A DNA stretch of 64,000 bases, taken from contig OZ038384.1 in assembly GCA_964036045.1 (NCBI GenBank), forward strand, positions 42,450,704 through 42,514,703, written 5' to 3'. The stretch comes from Eutreptiella sp. 'Long Island Sound 2002'. Its lineage: Eukaryota; Euglenozoa; Euglenophyceae; Eutreptiales; Eutreptiaceae. A program made the translations under genes and the position numbers. This document shows positions 50,549-61,147 of the stretch, piece after piece. The notes beneath the pieces are model-generated. The model was not told where the DNA came from, did not search any database, and saw only the letters and a list, made by a program, of their open reading frames with translations. How positions within the stretch are numbered: the stretch's first letter is position 1; each line of letters starts with the position of its first letter.

Positions 50549-52849
50549 CTAGTGCTTGGTATGAGACTTTTTTTGCCCAAATGAGATGAGCGTTTTTTTT
50601 TCTCGTTTTAATGAACGATTTTTTTTTCCGTTTCATATGAAATGAGCGATTTTTGTTTCTCGTTTCATTTTTTCCGATATGTCTTGACATAGTTGATGTG
50701 ACCAAAAAACAACGAGGCATTGTTGATGTTATCTCCAGGCGGCAATGAGTGCACTTCCTACGATGAATGGTACCCATTGAATAAACATTTTGGCCAATAC
50801 CTCCTTCAAAGAACCTTAATACGTACAACAAACCATTGTTAACACCATTTGTATCATGGTTTGCTTTAGTATTCATTATCTGATATGAAGTCGGAGGCTT
50901 CCGCATTTCTAAATGCCAATGCTACTCATTGGTGAAATGCTTTTGCGACTATGGCATTCAACAAACCTTATCGTCAATAACAACCCTTTTGCTCAACGCT
51001 TTGCTTTACTCTTTACGATGTTGTATCAAGCCGGGGCCTTGTGCATTTTTTAAAACCTATGTTACCCACCGATAATGTGTTTTCGCAAAACAAGCTCTTC
51101 AAGAAATGTTTTGAAATACACCATGCCACACTATGTGAAACAAACCATGGTTTCCATGCTATGTCATTGCTAACCCTTTCCACTTTCTCCTCCTTCTCCC
51201 TTGCTTTGACTAATATTTCAGCAACTTCCATTTTTTTGCAGAATACTTCGCTGGTTTTGAAAAGACTGCAGTATCTCCAATGATTGTTTTCCTGCTTGGG
51301 CTGAAACCTCCTGCTGGTTTTGCATTCAAAACTGTCATTACCCAACAGCGCACAGAACCCTGAGCTTGAACATGCAACAGAGACCGTGAAAACTGAAGCA
51401 AGGACGCATATCAGTGTGTCACAGGCAGGCCAAAAAGGCACACTTCGGAGTCCTGTGGAGCCTCAGGGCCATAGCCGGTTTTCACATGAGTGTAAATTCA
51501 ATCAGAACCACAAACGTGGTACAAACAGAGGGTGGGAAGGCAGGAAAACAGAACTTATTGGTGCCTCCACTGGGAAGCTCCCTCCACTGCTCACTAGCTG
51601 TTATAAGCACGCGCAAACACACGCACGCAGAGACACACACTCACAACAGTACTTTGGTCTCACAAGTTCGTTCTTGGAAGGTCTCCAGGCAGGAGCATCA
51701 AGTCCGTAAAGAAGATCAGTTGTCATGTAAACTTTGAAGCGCCTGGCGCCACGAAGATGGAGCGCCGAGCGACAAAGAAGAAGCCGCAATCGCGTCGAGC
51801 TGCTATTCCACTCGCTGCTGCTCAAGGAGACTGCTCAAGAAGACTTGCACGAAGACTACTACCTGCTGCTGACAGTGCCGTTCAAGGTGTAGGAGTTGAA
51901 GAACTCCTCGGCGAACAACCGGCAAACCCAGATGGCGCGTACTTCAGCTGCAGGTTCCCACGAAGATCTCGCAAAGCACAGTTCTACGTGTCAGGGGTCC
52001 AAAAGAGCAGAGCGAACACACCAAAAATCACGTGAATACGAACACGACAGTGGCTGCGAAAAACAAAACCAGGCACATCAGGTCGCAGCAACTTCGGAGT
52101 GAGTACGGTGAAGCGTTCTCAGCTTGCTGTCGATGAATCTTCAAGAGATGAAACAGAGAAGTGAGACTGGACGTCGTGTTCTTAACATCTCGCTGTAAGA
52201 TCTCGCTGGAAGCACAGAAGCACTAACGCCTGCAACGCTTGAACAAACGGCGCTAGAACAAACGACTCGGACTCCTTGGATGGCAATCCCATACTCGCAG
52301 AACCTCAACGGGACGATGCTACCATGCAACAGAGCGCGCATAATAGCAAGGCATGCTATACAAACAAACCCTGAAGTGACAGTAATCGATAATGATAAAC
52401 ACATACAAACATATAACAACAATCAATCAGAGCAAATATCGAAAACATGAAACCCAAATAATCGCAAATCCTACAGGCGCAATGCATCTGCGACTATCTG
52501 CGCTTACCTCTGCCTGTGACCTCCTGCAGATGTTGTATCAGGCCGGGGCCTTGTGCACTTTTTAAAAGCTCTAGACAATAACAACAACCATCCCAAAACC
52601 TCTAGGAAATACAAGAATGCAAATACCCAAACACCACAATGTCAAAAACAAGGATTGCTTGAGGGAGCGGATTGTTGAGCCTGAAGCATCGCAGTGTCAT
52701 TGATTTGAATGCCAGTTTCTCATTTTCTCGAAAGACAGGGTGTTTTTCATGAAATGAGCGATTTTTTGTTCTCGTTTCATATGAAATGAGCAATTATTTT
52801 GTCTCGTTTCACTTTTTTCGAGAATATTTTTTCTCATACCAAGCACTAG
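50549..52849. mobile_element. 2.3-kb TIR DNA transposon H
   Basis: Perfect 18-bp terminal inverted repeats (CTAGTGCTTGGTATGAGA at 50549-50566 and its complement at 52832-52849), with a 6-bp duplication ATGCAC (50543-50548 and 52850-52855). Subterminal ATGAAATGAGCGATTTTT and TCTCGTTTCA motifs recur at both ends. No transposase-like frame, so non-autonomous. A direct repeat of about 37 bp (51018-51054 and 52529-52566) lies inside. Removing H restores the LINE RT frame. Confidence 0.88.
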
Positions 52850-52855
52850 ATGCAC

Positions 52856-54099
52856 CGCTGTGGCCGTTAACTACCGGGTAGTCTCCTGGAGCTCGGTAGA
52901 TCCCTGGGATGAGACGGATGAGGGGGGAAGGGAGGCGGTAGTGTTCCACGGTCTTAAACAGGGACCCGTGAGGGACACTGTTGAAAGCTTTGTTGAAATC
53001 TATGTAGAGGCTGTATGAAGCCGGGCAGTTTTGGTATTTGGCTAATAGCTGAAAAATGTGATCCGAGCACCGGCGGTTGGGAAGGCCCCCGAACAGGGTT
53101 TTGTGGATCAGGCCATAAAACGAGGAAATTTCGTATAGGTGTTTGGCAGCGTGAGTGGCCACAATTTTATAGAGCGTGTTGAGGAGGGCGATTGGTCTGT
53201 AGTTCACCGGGTCGTGTGTTCGGCCTTTTTTGTAAAGCAAGACCACGTTGGCTTCCAACCACTCATCAGGCATATCATTGGTAAGGTGAAGGTTGCAGAC
53301 AGAGAGCAGAAATCGTTTCAATGGTTCAGGGGAGATGTGGAAGAGGTAACCATTCGTGGAGTCTCGGCCACCCGCCTTTGAAGGTTTGCAGGAGTGCAGG
53401 TAGGAGGTGAACCTGTGCCATGAGATTTCTGGCGTAGGGGTGATGGCAGTGGTGGGGGGGCACTGGGGCGTATGCTGGAGGAGTTCCTCGGCAGTGTGTG
53501 CACTGGGCTCATAGTTTAGAGGACCGTTCAGCGTGAGTAGGGTGTCGGAAAAAATTCCAGTTGGACGTTTAGTGTCACATGTTAGTTTGCCTGTGTTTGG
53601 GTCCTCGAACGAGGCTGCTCGATGTTCCGTTGGGTTTGCCGCTTCGTTGACTGTTGTCTTGATGTTTGATTTTATGATGAGGCACCTGTTTATCTTTGAC
53701 CGTTTAGATTTGTTGTAAGTGTCATCCCATTGGTGGATTGCATCGTTCAATTGTGCCATTCGGGCCGAAAACTGCGGGTGCCTTGGGGGGGGGGCATCAT
53801 TTAACGCCTGGCGAATGGATTGGACGGCTGGGGAGTCGGGTTTGATGCGGGGGGCTGTGGTGTTGTGGTATTGAGCGCTTAGCTCCCGAATGCCCATGGA
53901 GGTGTATTTTTGGACCGTAGCAAGGGGGGTGTTGTTGATGAGAGGGGTAAATGATTGGCACCAATCAGACATTTCTTTCAGTGCATCGTTGAACGTGCTG
54001 ATCTCAGACTTGTTGAGCTTTCTGGAAACACTTTTGGTAATTGTAGATGAGTGGAAGGGGGTGGGGGGGACAGAAAGGGTGCACGAGGAGGGATGGTGA
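52856..54099 (-). pseudogene. LINE pol, RT fingers and motif A
   Basis: The frame at 52856-53972 and upstream contains PDEWLEANVVLLYKKG, VNYRPIALLNTLYKI and YIDFNKAFNSVPHGSL (motif A with its Asp). The N-terminal linker holds KLNKSEISTFNDALKEM. It continues to 50542 across transposon H, and from the endonuclease across element I. Confidence 0.85.
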
Positions 54100-55980
54100 C
54101 ACCTAGGATTTTATGGGGTCCAAAAATCCCAAAACCAGCTACAGTCAGGAATACTACTTTTTTTGTCAAATTATACCATAAAGAGGATATTTTCCGGAGT
54201 TAGCCCCCCCCCACACCCTCCAAATTGGAAATTTTTCAGCCCCTAGATCGACAATGCAGGCTTGATTCCATCTAAAATCGGCCGTATCAGAGAAATATGA
54301 CATTCACCACCTAGTTGCGAATAGCAGCTTTTGTATAGCACAAACCATACATGTTTGTTTTTGGCAAGAAATACGGTTTTTGGTGATGGCGGTGACCATT
54401 ACAGCATTTGCAAATCTAATGATGGCGTGTGTGCAAATACAGTTGTTTTGAGCCTTTCTTTGCACCCTCCGGTTCATATTCTTGAGTAAAGAGCATGCAC
54501 GGGCACAAATTGTTCATTGTCTAGCCTCACCTAGCACCAGTGAACAACTTGAACAACTTGAAATCACACACACGGGCAGCGATAGCACTTTAATCAACAT
54601 TTATGTGTTCAAAAGTGCAAATGTAGCTGTTTTGGGCGTTTTTTGGCACCCTCCGGGCCCTAACCCTGAGTAAAGAGCATGCAGGGTCACAAATTGTTGC
54701 TTGCCAAGCCTCACCTAGCACTCGGGACACATTTCATCAACTTGAAATCCCACGAAAGCGCGACCGTATCACTTTAATCAACATTTGTGTGTTCAAAAGT
54801 GCAAATAGAGCTGTTTGGGGCCTTTTTTGGCACCCTCCAGGCCATAACCTTTAGTAAAGGGCATGCACGGTCACAAATTGTTGCTTGCCGAGCCTCACGT
54901 AGCACAGGGGACAAACGTGATCAATTTGAAATCACACGAAAGCACGACCGTATCACTTTAATCAACATTTATGTGTTCAAAAGTGCAAATATAGCTGTTT
55001 TGGGCGTTTTTTGGCACCCTCCGGATTATTATCTTGGGTAAAGGGCATGCACGGGCACAAATTATTGCTTGCCAAGCCTCACCTAGCACTAGGGACACAT
55101 TTCATCAATTTGAAATCACACGAAAGCGCGACCGTATCACTTTAATCAACATTATTGTGTTCAAAAGTGCAAATATAGCTGTTTGGGGCCTTTTTTCGGC
55201 ACCCTCCAGGCCATAACCTTGAGTAAAGGGCATGCACGGTCACAAATTGTTGCTTGCCAAGCCTCACGTAGCACAGGGAACAAACGTGATCAATTTCCAA
55301 ATCACACGAAAGCACGACCGTATCACTTTAATCAACATTTATGTGTTCAAAAGTGCAAATATAGCTGTTTTGGGCGTTTTTTGGCACCCTCCGGATTATT
55401 ATCTTGGGTAAAGGGCATGCACGGGCAGAAATCATTGCTTGCCTAGCCTCACAGAGCACAGCCGACAAACGTGATCAATTTGAAATCACATGAAAGCACG
55501 GCCGTATCACTTCAATCAACATTTATGTGTTCAAAAGTGCAAATATAGCTGTTTTGGGCGTTTTTTGGCACCCTCCGGATTATTATCTTGGGTAAAGGGC
55601 ATGCACGGGCACAAATCATTGCTTGCCTAGCCTCACAGGGCACTAGGGACAACCTTGATCAATTTGAAATCTCGTGACACCACAAGGACATCATCAAAAT
55701 GACGGTTTATGGCCCGAAAGTGGCAAAAATGGGCAAAAATGGTCGTATTTTGGTTTTATCTGGACATCCGGTAATGCAATCGACGTGATTTCAATACAGC
55801 AACTAGATAACGTCGTATTTTACCGATTGCGCTATCTAAATTGGGGCAGATGCGCATAGATTTGGCACAAATCACCAAAAACCTCGGCAAAATTGGGTTG
55901 CGGCGGGCCGTAAATCGCGATAGCGCCAGTTTTTGGACGGTTCAGTTACGGGATTCCGGTACCTCAGAAAATCCTAGGTG
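54100..55980. mobile_element. 1.9-kb TIR element I carrying a satellite
   Basis: Inverted repeats CACCTAGGATTTT (54100-54112) and AAAATCCTAGGTG (55968-55980), extendable to ~30 bp at about 75%. The target duplication is ambiguous because GGTGA occurs at both junctions and overlaps the right repeat. No ORF with similarity. Most of the inside is a 184-bp tandem repeat. It interrupts the LINE frame between endonuclease and RT. Confidence 0.78.
54380..55670. repeat. 184-bp satellite array, about 7 copies
   Basis: The box GCACCCTCC recurs with starts 184-185 bp apart (54461, 54645, 54829, 55013, 55198, 55383, 55567). Two subtypes follow the box, CAGGCCATAACC and CGGATTATTATC, and they alternate between 54829 and 55383, giving a 369-bp higher-order unit there. 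Confidence 0.92.
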
Positions 55981-56976
55981 ATCAGTAGCACGGTTCTCTG
56001 AGTGAATGCTGGCATCCAAAAGGGACATCTGCTCTAGTGAGGCCGGGTAAATGAAAATGTAGTCTAGTCTAGATGAGCTGGTACGGTGTCATTGTGGATA
56101 TCTGGTGAACTCGCGTGTTGTAGGGTTAGCCAGGTGGTAGGTGTCACCTAGTAGGGGTGGGGTGGCCGTGGCTGAGTGTCTGATCCATGGCCAATGATTG
56201 TCACTCAGAAGCCCCTGGCTGTCCAAGGCGGGATGAATCAGACAATTGAAGTCACCCCCCAACAGGAAGCTTGGAAATTGCTTGAGGAGGGGGCGTAAGC
56301 TGGCTTCCACTTTCCTTCTCCATACCTCGTCTGCAGGCGCGTACACAGGGGCGACTAGGAGAGGTGGTGTACCGGGCAGGGTTAGGAGGCCAGCTGTGAT
56401 GAGTCCATCTTTGTCTGGATTATTGCAAGGGGTGACGAACTGGCTTAGGAGGGGTGAGAAGGCTAAACCGGACCTGTGTTTGTGGTGGGGGGATAAGTTT
56501 GAGAACATCACAGCTCTGTGACCTTTTTGGTTGTAAATGTGGGGCAGGAGGGGTTTTTTTCTGAGTTCTTGAAGGAAAACAACGTCGAAGCCTTGCTTGA
56601 AGTGTTGCAAAAGAAGGGGGGTCGGAGGCTTCTTTTCTGTATTGTGCGTGACGGCACGGATGGTGTGGATTAGGCTTTTGGGTGATGACTTTGCCGGAGC
56701 GTAGCCTTTTTTCATTTTGGTTGTCACTGGGGGGGGGGGGGTTCTTGGGTTTGAGGGTGGCTCGAGTCGTGAAGTATTTGAATTATGTGTTGGACGTGCG
56801 GCAACTGTCGGGGGGGTGGTAGGTTCAAGGTCCGTCGCCGTGAGGTGTGTGAGATCTGGGGGTAAGGGAGGAGAAGGGAAAAAAGGCACGGTGTTCATGT
56901 GGGATTCCACAAGGGTCGAGGCAGACGGGGCTGCGATGCCAGCCCCGATGAGCACGTCCTTCAGACTTTTAACCAT
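55981..56976 (-). pseudogene. LINE AP-type endonuclease domain
   Basis: Apurinic-endonuclease-like fold that nicks target DNA to prime reverse transcription. Motifs: FDVVFLQEL (catalytic Glu), APVYAPADEVW, LLGGDFNCLIHPALDSQG (Asp/Asn), RTSSSRLDYIFIYP and ATDH before insertion I (the final Asp-His). A TGA at 56089-56091 interrupts the frame. The first ~100 residues are Pro/Thr-rich. It begins 40 bases after the AlkB-like ORF. Confidence 0.86.
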
Positions 56977-57016
56977 GGCATTAGCAATGGCGCAATATCA
57001 TGGCGTATCAGAGATT

Positions 57017-57841
57017 TCATTGCGTGTATTGGCCATTTCTTTCATCCATGGTAGTTTTGGGAATTGCATGCAAGTATGACCAGCGGGCTTGTCCTCGCAA
57101 ACATGTAAGCGAACCGGATTCCATCCAGTGGACGTAGGGATGTGCCCCTTTCAAATGGCAAAGGTGCATGGGGACGGGACATCTGAGGTTCAAGTCTAGC
57201 ACATATTTGCCCAACGCTTCGGCATCCACATGATCCCCTATGCCTGAACCAGGCTCGTAACGGGCAACAGTCACTTGGTTTGGAGCATCGATAGAAATGC
57301 CGCGGGAGGACAATTGAAGCAGAATTTTTTCAATGTAAGGCTCGAACTCGGGTGGTAGGTCTTCCAACCGTGTGATATCGGTGCCATTAGCTCCCATTCC
57401 ATATCCAAAGTGCTTCAGATGTCGATGCATAGAGGTGTCCAGATTCGGTTGGAGGTGATCAAACATAGTAATGAGGCTGTCTTCTTCCTCAGCAGTGAAG
57501 AGTTCTGGAAAGTAATCGAGGCCGTCGGGGACTTTGCTAGAGGCGAAATGTGCAGGGGGCATTTTGTAGGGAGCTTCGGGGTTCTCTTCAGGCGGAGGGT
57601 CGTGGTCCACTTCGATGGTGTCAATTCTCTCAGCTTTCTCTTCTGGCGGGGGGTCTTGATCTACATTGATAGCTTCGGAGACGGAGTGCACCTCAGGCAC
57701 AGGATCGTGGTCAACTACGATGGTGTCGGTTTTCTCGGTTTTCTCCACCGGCGAGGGGTCTTGATCTACATTGATAGCTTCGGCGAAATTGTGATCTCTT
57801 TGGGAGTCTGAGATGGCTTTGTTCCCAACTTTTTTATTCAT
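57017..57841 (-). CDS. AlkB-like 2-oxoglutarate/Fe(II) dioxygenase in the LINE
   Basis: 274 codons. AlkB enzymes remove methyl groups from nucleic-acid bases by oxidation. Residues 1-95 are acidic and repetitive, with imperfect repeats around EAINVDQDP (PPEEKAE). The catalytic domain at ~100-265 has LDYFPELFTAEEEDSL, HFGYGMGANG, YEPGSGIGDHVDAEALG (His-x-Asp iron ligands, ~205-207) and GSLTCLRGQARWSYLHAIP (second His ~257), followed by DERNGQY with an Arg in the expected place for 2-oxoglutarate. The ATG lies 3 bases after the stop of ORF1b, and the endonuclease ORF follows, so it is part of the LINE transcript. The frame is intact although the flanking LINE ORFs are damaged. The exact AlkB subfamily and substrate cannot be told. 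Confidence 0.82.
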   Translation of the reverse strand: MNKKVGNKAISDSQRDHNFAEAINVDQDPSPVEKTEKTDTIVVDHDPVPEVHSVSEAINVDQDPPPEEKAERIDTIEVDHDPPPEENPEAPYKMPPAHFASSKVPDGLDYFPELFTAEEEDSLITMFDHLQPNLDTSMHRHLKHFGYGMGANGTDITRLEDLPPEFEPYIEKILLQLSSRGISIDAPNQVTVARYEPGSGIGDHVDAEALGKYVLDLNLRCPVPMHLCHLKGAHPYVHWMESGSLTCLRGQARWSYLHAIPKTTMDERNGQYTQ

Positions 57842-57844
57842 GTT

Positions 57845-58723
57845 TCAGCTGTATGGGTTGTGGGTTTGTGCTTCGAGTATAGGAGTCAGGAATTGTTGGT
57901 CATCCGTGTCCCCTTCGGTCTGAGGATGCATCTCTGGCGGGGGCGATGGGTGGTCGTTGCTTGGCGGTGCCGGACCGGATGTGGTTGGACAGGGAGTGCT
58001 TGAGGTTGACTCGGAGATTTCGGGTGCCGTAGCTCCTGAAGGAGGAAAGAGTGGTGGTGAAGGAGGGGAGGCCATGGAGGTGTCAGCGAGTGTTGGTGTC
58101 TTAGGCATGTTGTCTTCTGTGTCCCATTGGGATATTTTGTCACGCGGGGTCGGAAGTGGTGGGTCGAGTTTCTCTTGGAGTTCCATGAGTTGGGTGACAA
58201 AGGCTCCGGCACCAAGGGTTCCTCCACATTGGAAAATGGCGATGAGGTCGTTGGGGTGTTTTTCGTCAGTGTGCGGTTTGAGGATTTTTTCCCAAGAGAC
58301 ATGGTCCGGTTCGAGGCAACGTGCAGATAATCCCCGGTAGCTGAAGCCATGTGCCAGTAGAGCCGAGTCCCTCTTTTGATCTTTGAGTTGGTATAGAGTG
58401 GCAACGCTAGATGACGTGATCACCTTGTCAATTGAGAGAAAGGGTCCTAGCAAGCCCATAACAATTTTGACCGAACGAAGAGATTCCGTCACCGGCGCGG
58501 CAACTTCAACTAAGCATGGGTCACTCGGCATGCGGACTGGGTCTTTCGGAAGAGGCCATTTGTCTTGGGGGAGAGCCGTAGATGCAAGGGAGGCTGCTTG
58601 AGGTTTTTCATTCCAAAAGGGAACCATGGCGCCCGCCGGTCCTTTGAATAACAAGAATCCATCGTCACAGAATAATCTTGTTGCTACAGTTTGGAGCGGG
58701 GTTTTTTGAGGTTCGCATGGCAC
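57845..58723 (-). CDS. LINE ORF1b, function unknown
   Basis: 292 codons, intact. The N-terminal ~170 residues are protein-like (FCDDGFLLFKGPAGAMVPFW, ALLAHGFSYRGLSARCLE, DLIAIFQCGGTLGAGAF). The C-terminal ~100 are Pro/Ser/Thr-rich. No zinc knuckle, RRM or coiled coil that I recognise. Position before the enzyme ORFs and tight spacing (3 bases to the next ATG) suggest a LINE structural or RNA-binding protein. Confidence 0.65.
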   Translation of the reverse strand: MPCEPQKTPLQTVATRLFCDDGFLLFKGPAGAMVPFWNEKPQAASLASTALPQDKWPLPKDPVRMPSDPCLVEVAAPVTESLRSVKIVMGLLGPFLSIDKVITSSSVATLYQLKDQKRDSALLAHGFSYRGLSARCLEPDHVSWEKILKPHTDEKHPNDLIAIFQCGGTLGAGAFVTQLMELQEKLDPPLPTPRDKISQWDTEDNMPKTPTLADTSMASPPSPPLFPPSGATAPEISESTSSTPCPTTSGPAPPSNDHPSPPPEMHPQTEGDTDDQQFLTPILEAQTHNPYS

Positions 58724-58781
58724 CGCCGAGTAGTCTAGGGTAACTAGCAGACTCGTTGGAATATTTTATGAGAGTTCATTT

Positions 58782-60143
58782 CTACATGCAGTAGCGTGGG
58801 TGGGCCGCAAAATTCCGCCTTGTGATGGACCAAATATCGCCCGCTTTGTCATCGGGGTTGCGAGATTCGCAATCCCGAGAGGGTACAACCTGGAATGTTC
58901 GTAGGCTTTGGAGATCTTCGATACGCATGATGAAAATGTCTCCTTTGGCAAACGCCGGGGAGTTGACCACCGCATTGCGAGGGTAGGTGTCGAAGGGTGG
59001 TGGGAGATCCCAATCATACCTCACAAAACCTTTAAGAGGAGAGCGGAAGTTGCGGATTCCTCCTAGTGGGTGGAAAGCATTGGATGAGTTTATGCTAGCC
59101 GCATCACTCAAACCGCCGAAGGCTCGATTGAAACCCGTTCGCATGATTCTGTTGTCGGTGGGCGAGAAGTCTCCCTGGATTTTTGCGTTGAGAACTTTGG
59201 ATTCTTCATAGAAAGCGCGTAGGGTCTTGATGGAAACCTCAATCCGAACCTTGGAGTTGACCGTGTTGGGTGGTTTGTTGATGCGGGCGTGTTGGAAGGC
59301 TTCGGAGAGAGATGGGTCGTAGACGTTGACGTCAAAGAATTGAATTTCATCCGTTTTGCTTTTACGGCTGTCAAGCCATTAGGCCACGACGGGGAGAGAT
59401 TGTCTGTTTGTTTCGACAACGTTGGGTGTGTTGTTCCTTACCAAAGCAAATTGGTGTTTGGTCTCCTTGAAAATATGGATCTCGGCGATTAAGTCTTTTA
59501 TTTGAACGAGAAACCCATTCATTGTGGGGAGGTAGGACTTGGATGTGACCTCCCTATCGTAGCTCGTAGTAATGAACCATCCACGGGTTGGAGTGCTTGG
59601 TGAAGCAAAGCGGCTTTTCAACAATTCTACGTAGTGTATGGAAGTTTTCACCATTGGTGGCAACCCCGCTTTGTCCATGGGAGGTGCAAGGTAGAACGCA
59701 ACTTCAGGCATGTACTCATCTTTGTGCATGAACAAGTCGTGAGCGGGCGATAGGTAGGTGTGTTGAGTTTGTTTGTTGATGTCTATGTTGATGAAGGCGT
59801 TGGTGAAGTCGGTGCCCCTTAGATCTCGGTCAAACGGATGTCTGTTGTAGAGGAATTGGCGTATGTTGGAGTGTGCAATGAAGAGTTTTGAGTCAACCAT
59901 GCGAGTACCTTCTTCGTAAGTGCCGAATGTGACGTAGTCATTTTCCCAGGATGTTTTTGGCGTAGCCAAGAGTTGAGCGGCACCATAGGTGAGGCCTATT
60001 TGGATTGGAAAAGGGGACGGCGGCGGAATGGTTGGCAATTTGTCTTTTGAGGCAAGACCAAAGAACGACATGTTGTGCGGTGAACGGTGAATGCTCAAAG
60101 TTCGGAAATGGGATGCCAAAGCGTAGGAAATGACGGTAAACAC
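58782..60143 (-). pseudogene. LINE ORF1a, function unknown, one in-frame stop
   Basis: A frame of about 454 codons with a single TAA at 59379-59381. The start may be Met 60143 or Met 60071 (MSFFGLASKDKL). The sequence looks globular throughout (YDWDLPPPFDTYPRNAV, MPEVAFYLAPPMDKAGL) with no low-complexity tail. I do not recognise the family. It ends 58 bases before ORF1b. It could be a second ORF1-type protein or a captured gene. Confidence 0.6.
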
Positions 60144-61013
60144 GGAGTTTGTTCAATATAGAGATAGCGGAAATGACCGTAATTCCAAAGGAAATGACGG
60201 TAAATTCGAAGGGAATTGAGAATCGGCCCAGAACTTGAACAGCCCAGAATTTTTGCAAATCACCGAATAGCCTGGAATATTGGTGGATCCATCCAAAGAA
60301 TTCTGAGCGTCGATCGAAAAGAAATAGACACTCTGAAAGTGAGTGTGTCATGACACGCTGGCGCTGTAGCATGTGTTTTTCACATTTCAACCCAAAACCT
60401 CACTTTCGCTCAGAACTAACACAACCACAACCCCACTCTTATGGGTTCCTAAGAAGAGTATACTATTCATTTTTCACAACTATTCGACTTTGGATGATCA
60501 CATTTTTCTGATCATGGATTGTCATGCATGTCATGCATGATCGACTCATTTTGTGAGTGGTACCACCCATACTACCTTCGAAGGAGTCTATGGCCCCTAA
60601 GGGACCTCTATTTACTCTACAACCCTTTTCCATGGTTGTCCCCACTTTTACATGTATGTTACTCCCTATTTGGTGGGTCCCATGCATGTTTCATGTATTG
60701 GGGGATCCCAAGAGTATACCCAGGCCTAAGCCAAGCCCCAAACACGAGAGGAGAGAAGAGAGATAGATAGAGGAGAGGCGGTTGGCGGCGACACCAGGGA
60801 GCACGTGGTGCTTCCTAGGTAAGTCCTAACTAGGTGTATTTTTACTACTCAAGGAATATTTGTATGGTGAGAGTGCAAGAGAGGTAAGGATTGAACATGA
60901 GTGTAAATAATGATTGTGTTTTATAGTCCCTTTTATTGCTATGGACGACCTGGGATTAACAACAACTATGAGCCCATTACTTTGCATTCTTGTGTGAGGG
61001 TGCCAAATCTGAC
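60144..61013. other. LINE 5' flank and probable 5' LTR/leader of element C
   Basis: A GGAAATGACGGTAA-type phrase recurs three times at 60127-60207. Palindromic ATGCATGTCATGCAT sequence lies near 60523-60540, and a GA-rich run near 60746-60780. The LTR of C should end at about 61013, just before the primer-binding site, but its other copy is outside the window, so its start cannot be set. Confidence 0.5.
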
Positions 61014-61026
61014 TGGTAGCAGAGAA
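61014..61026 (+). other. Primer-binding site of element C
   Basis: TGGTAGCAGAGAA; the first 11 bases match the primer site of A1 and B. Confidence 0.75.
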
Positions 61027-61147
61027 AACCTGCTCTGCCTAAATCTAGTACCCTTTGGATTTAATTTCGATTCAATTCCAGCCTGGAAGTTTAGTAAGGG
61101 ACGGAGAAGAATTCCTGAACTCAGAAAATTGAGTCCGAAAAATTGAG

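Larger units (their letters stand above)
45286..60143 (-). mobile_element. Multi-ORF LINE carrying an AlkB-like gene, split by three insertions
   Basis: From 5' to 3' on the minus strand: ORF1a (60143-58782), ORF1b (58723-57845), AlkB-like ORF (57841-57017), then endonuclease, reverse transcriptase, RNase H and a zinc-finger-like tail (56976 to about 45286). The last frame is interrupted by insertions at 54100-55980, 50549-52849 and 48045-50182. Where insertion ends are clear, removing them rejoins the frame. The remaining damage is mostly single in-frame stops. Without insertions it is roughly 8.5 kb. Confidence 0.85.

Noticed and set aside
50157-50906. 249-codon frame as one gene
   Set aside because: Its first two thirds are transposon H read in frame with the LINE RT core; the fusion is accidental.
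46300-60143. Alternative genetic code, because the LINE frames are broken mostly by single stops
   Set aside because: All three stop codons occur as breaks, and the intact ORFs of B, the AlkB ORF and ORF1b end at ordinary stops. Simple decay explains the pattern.
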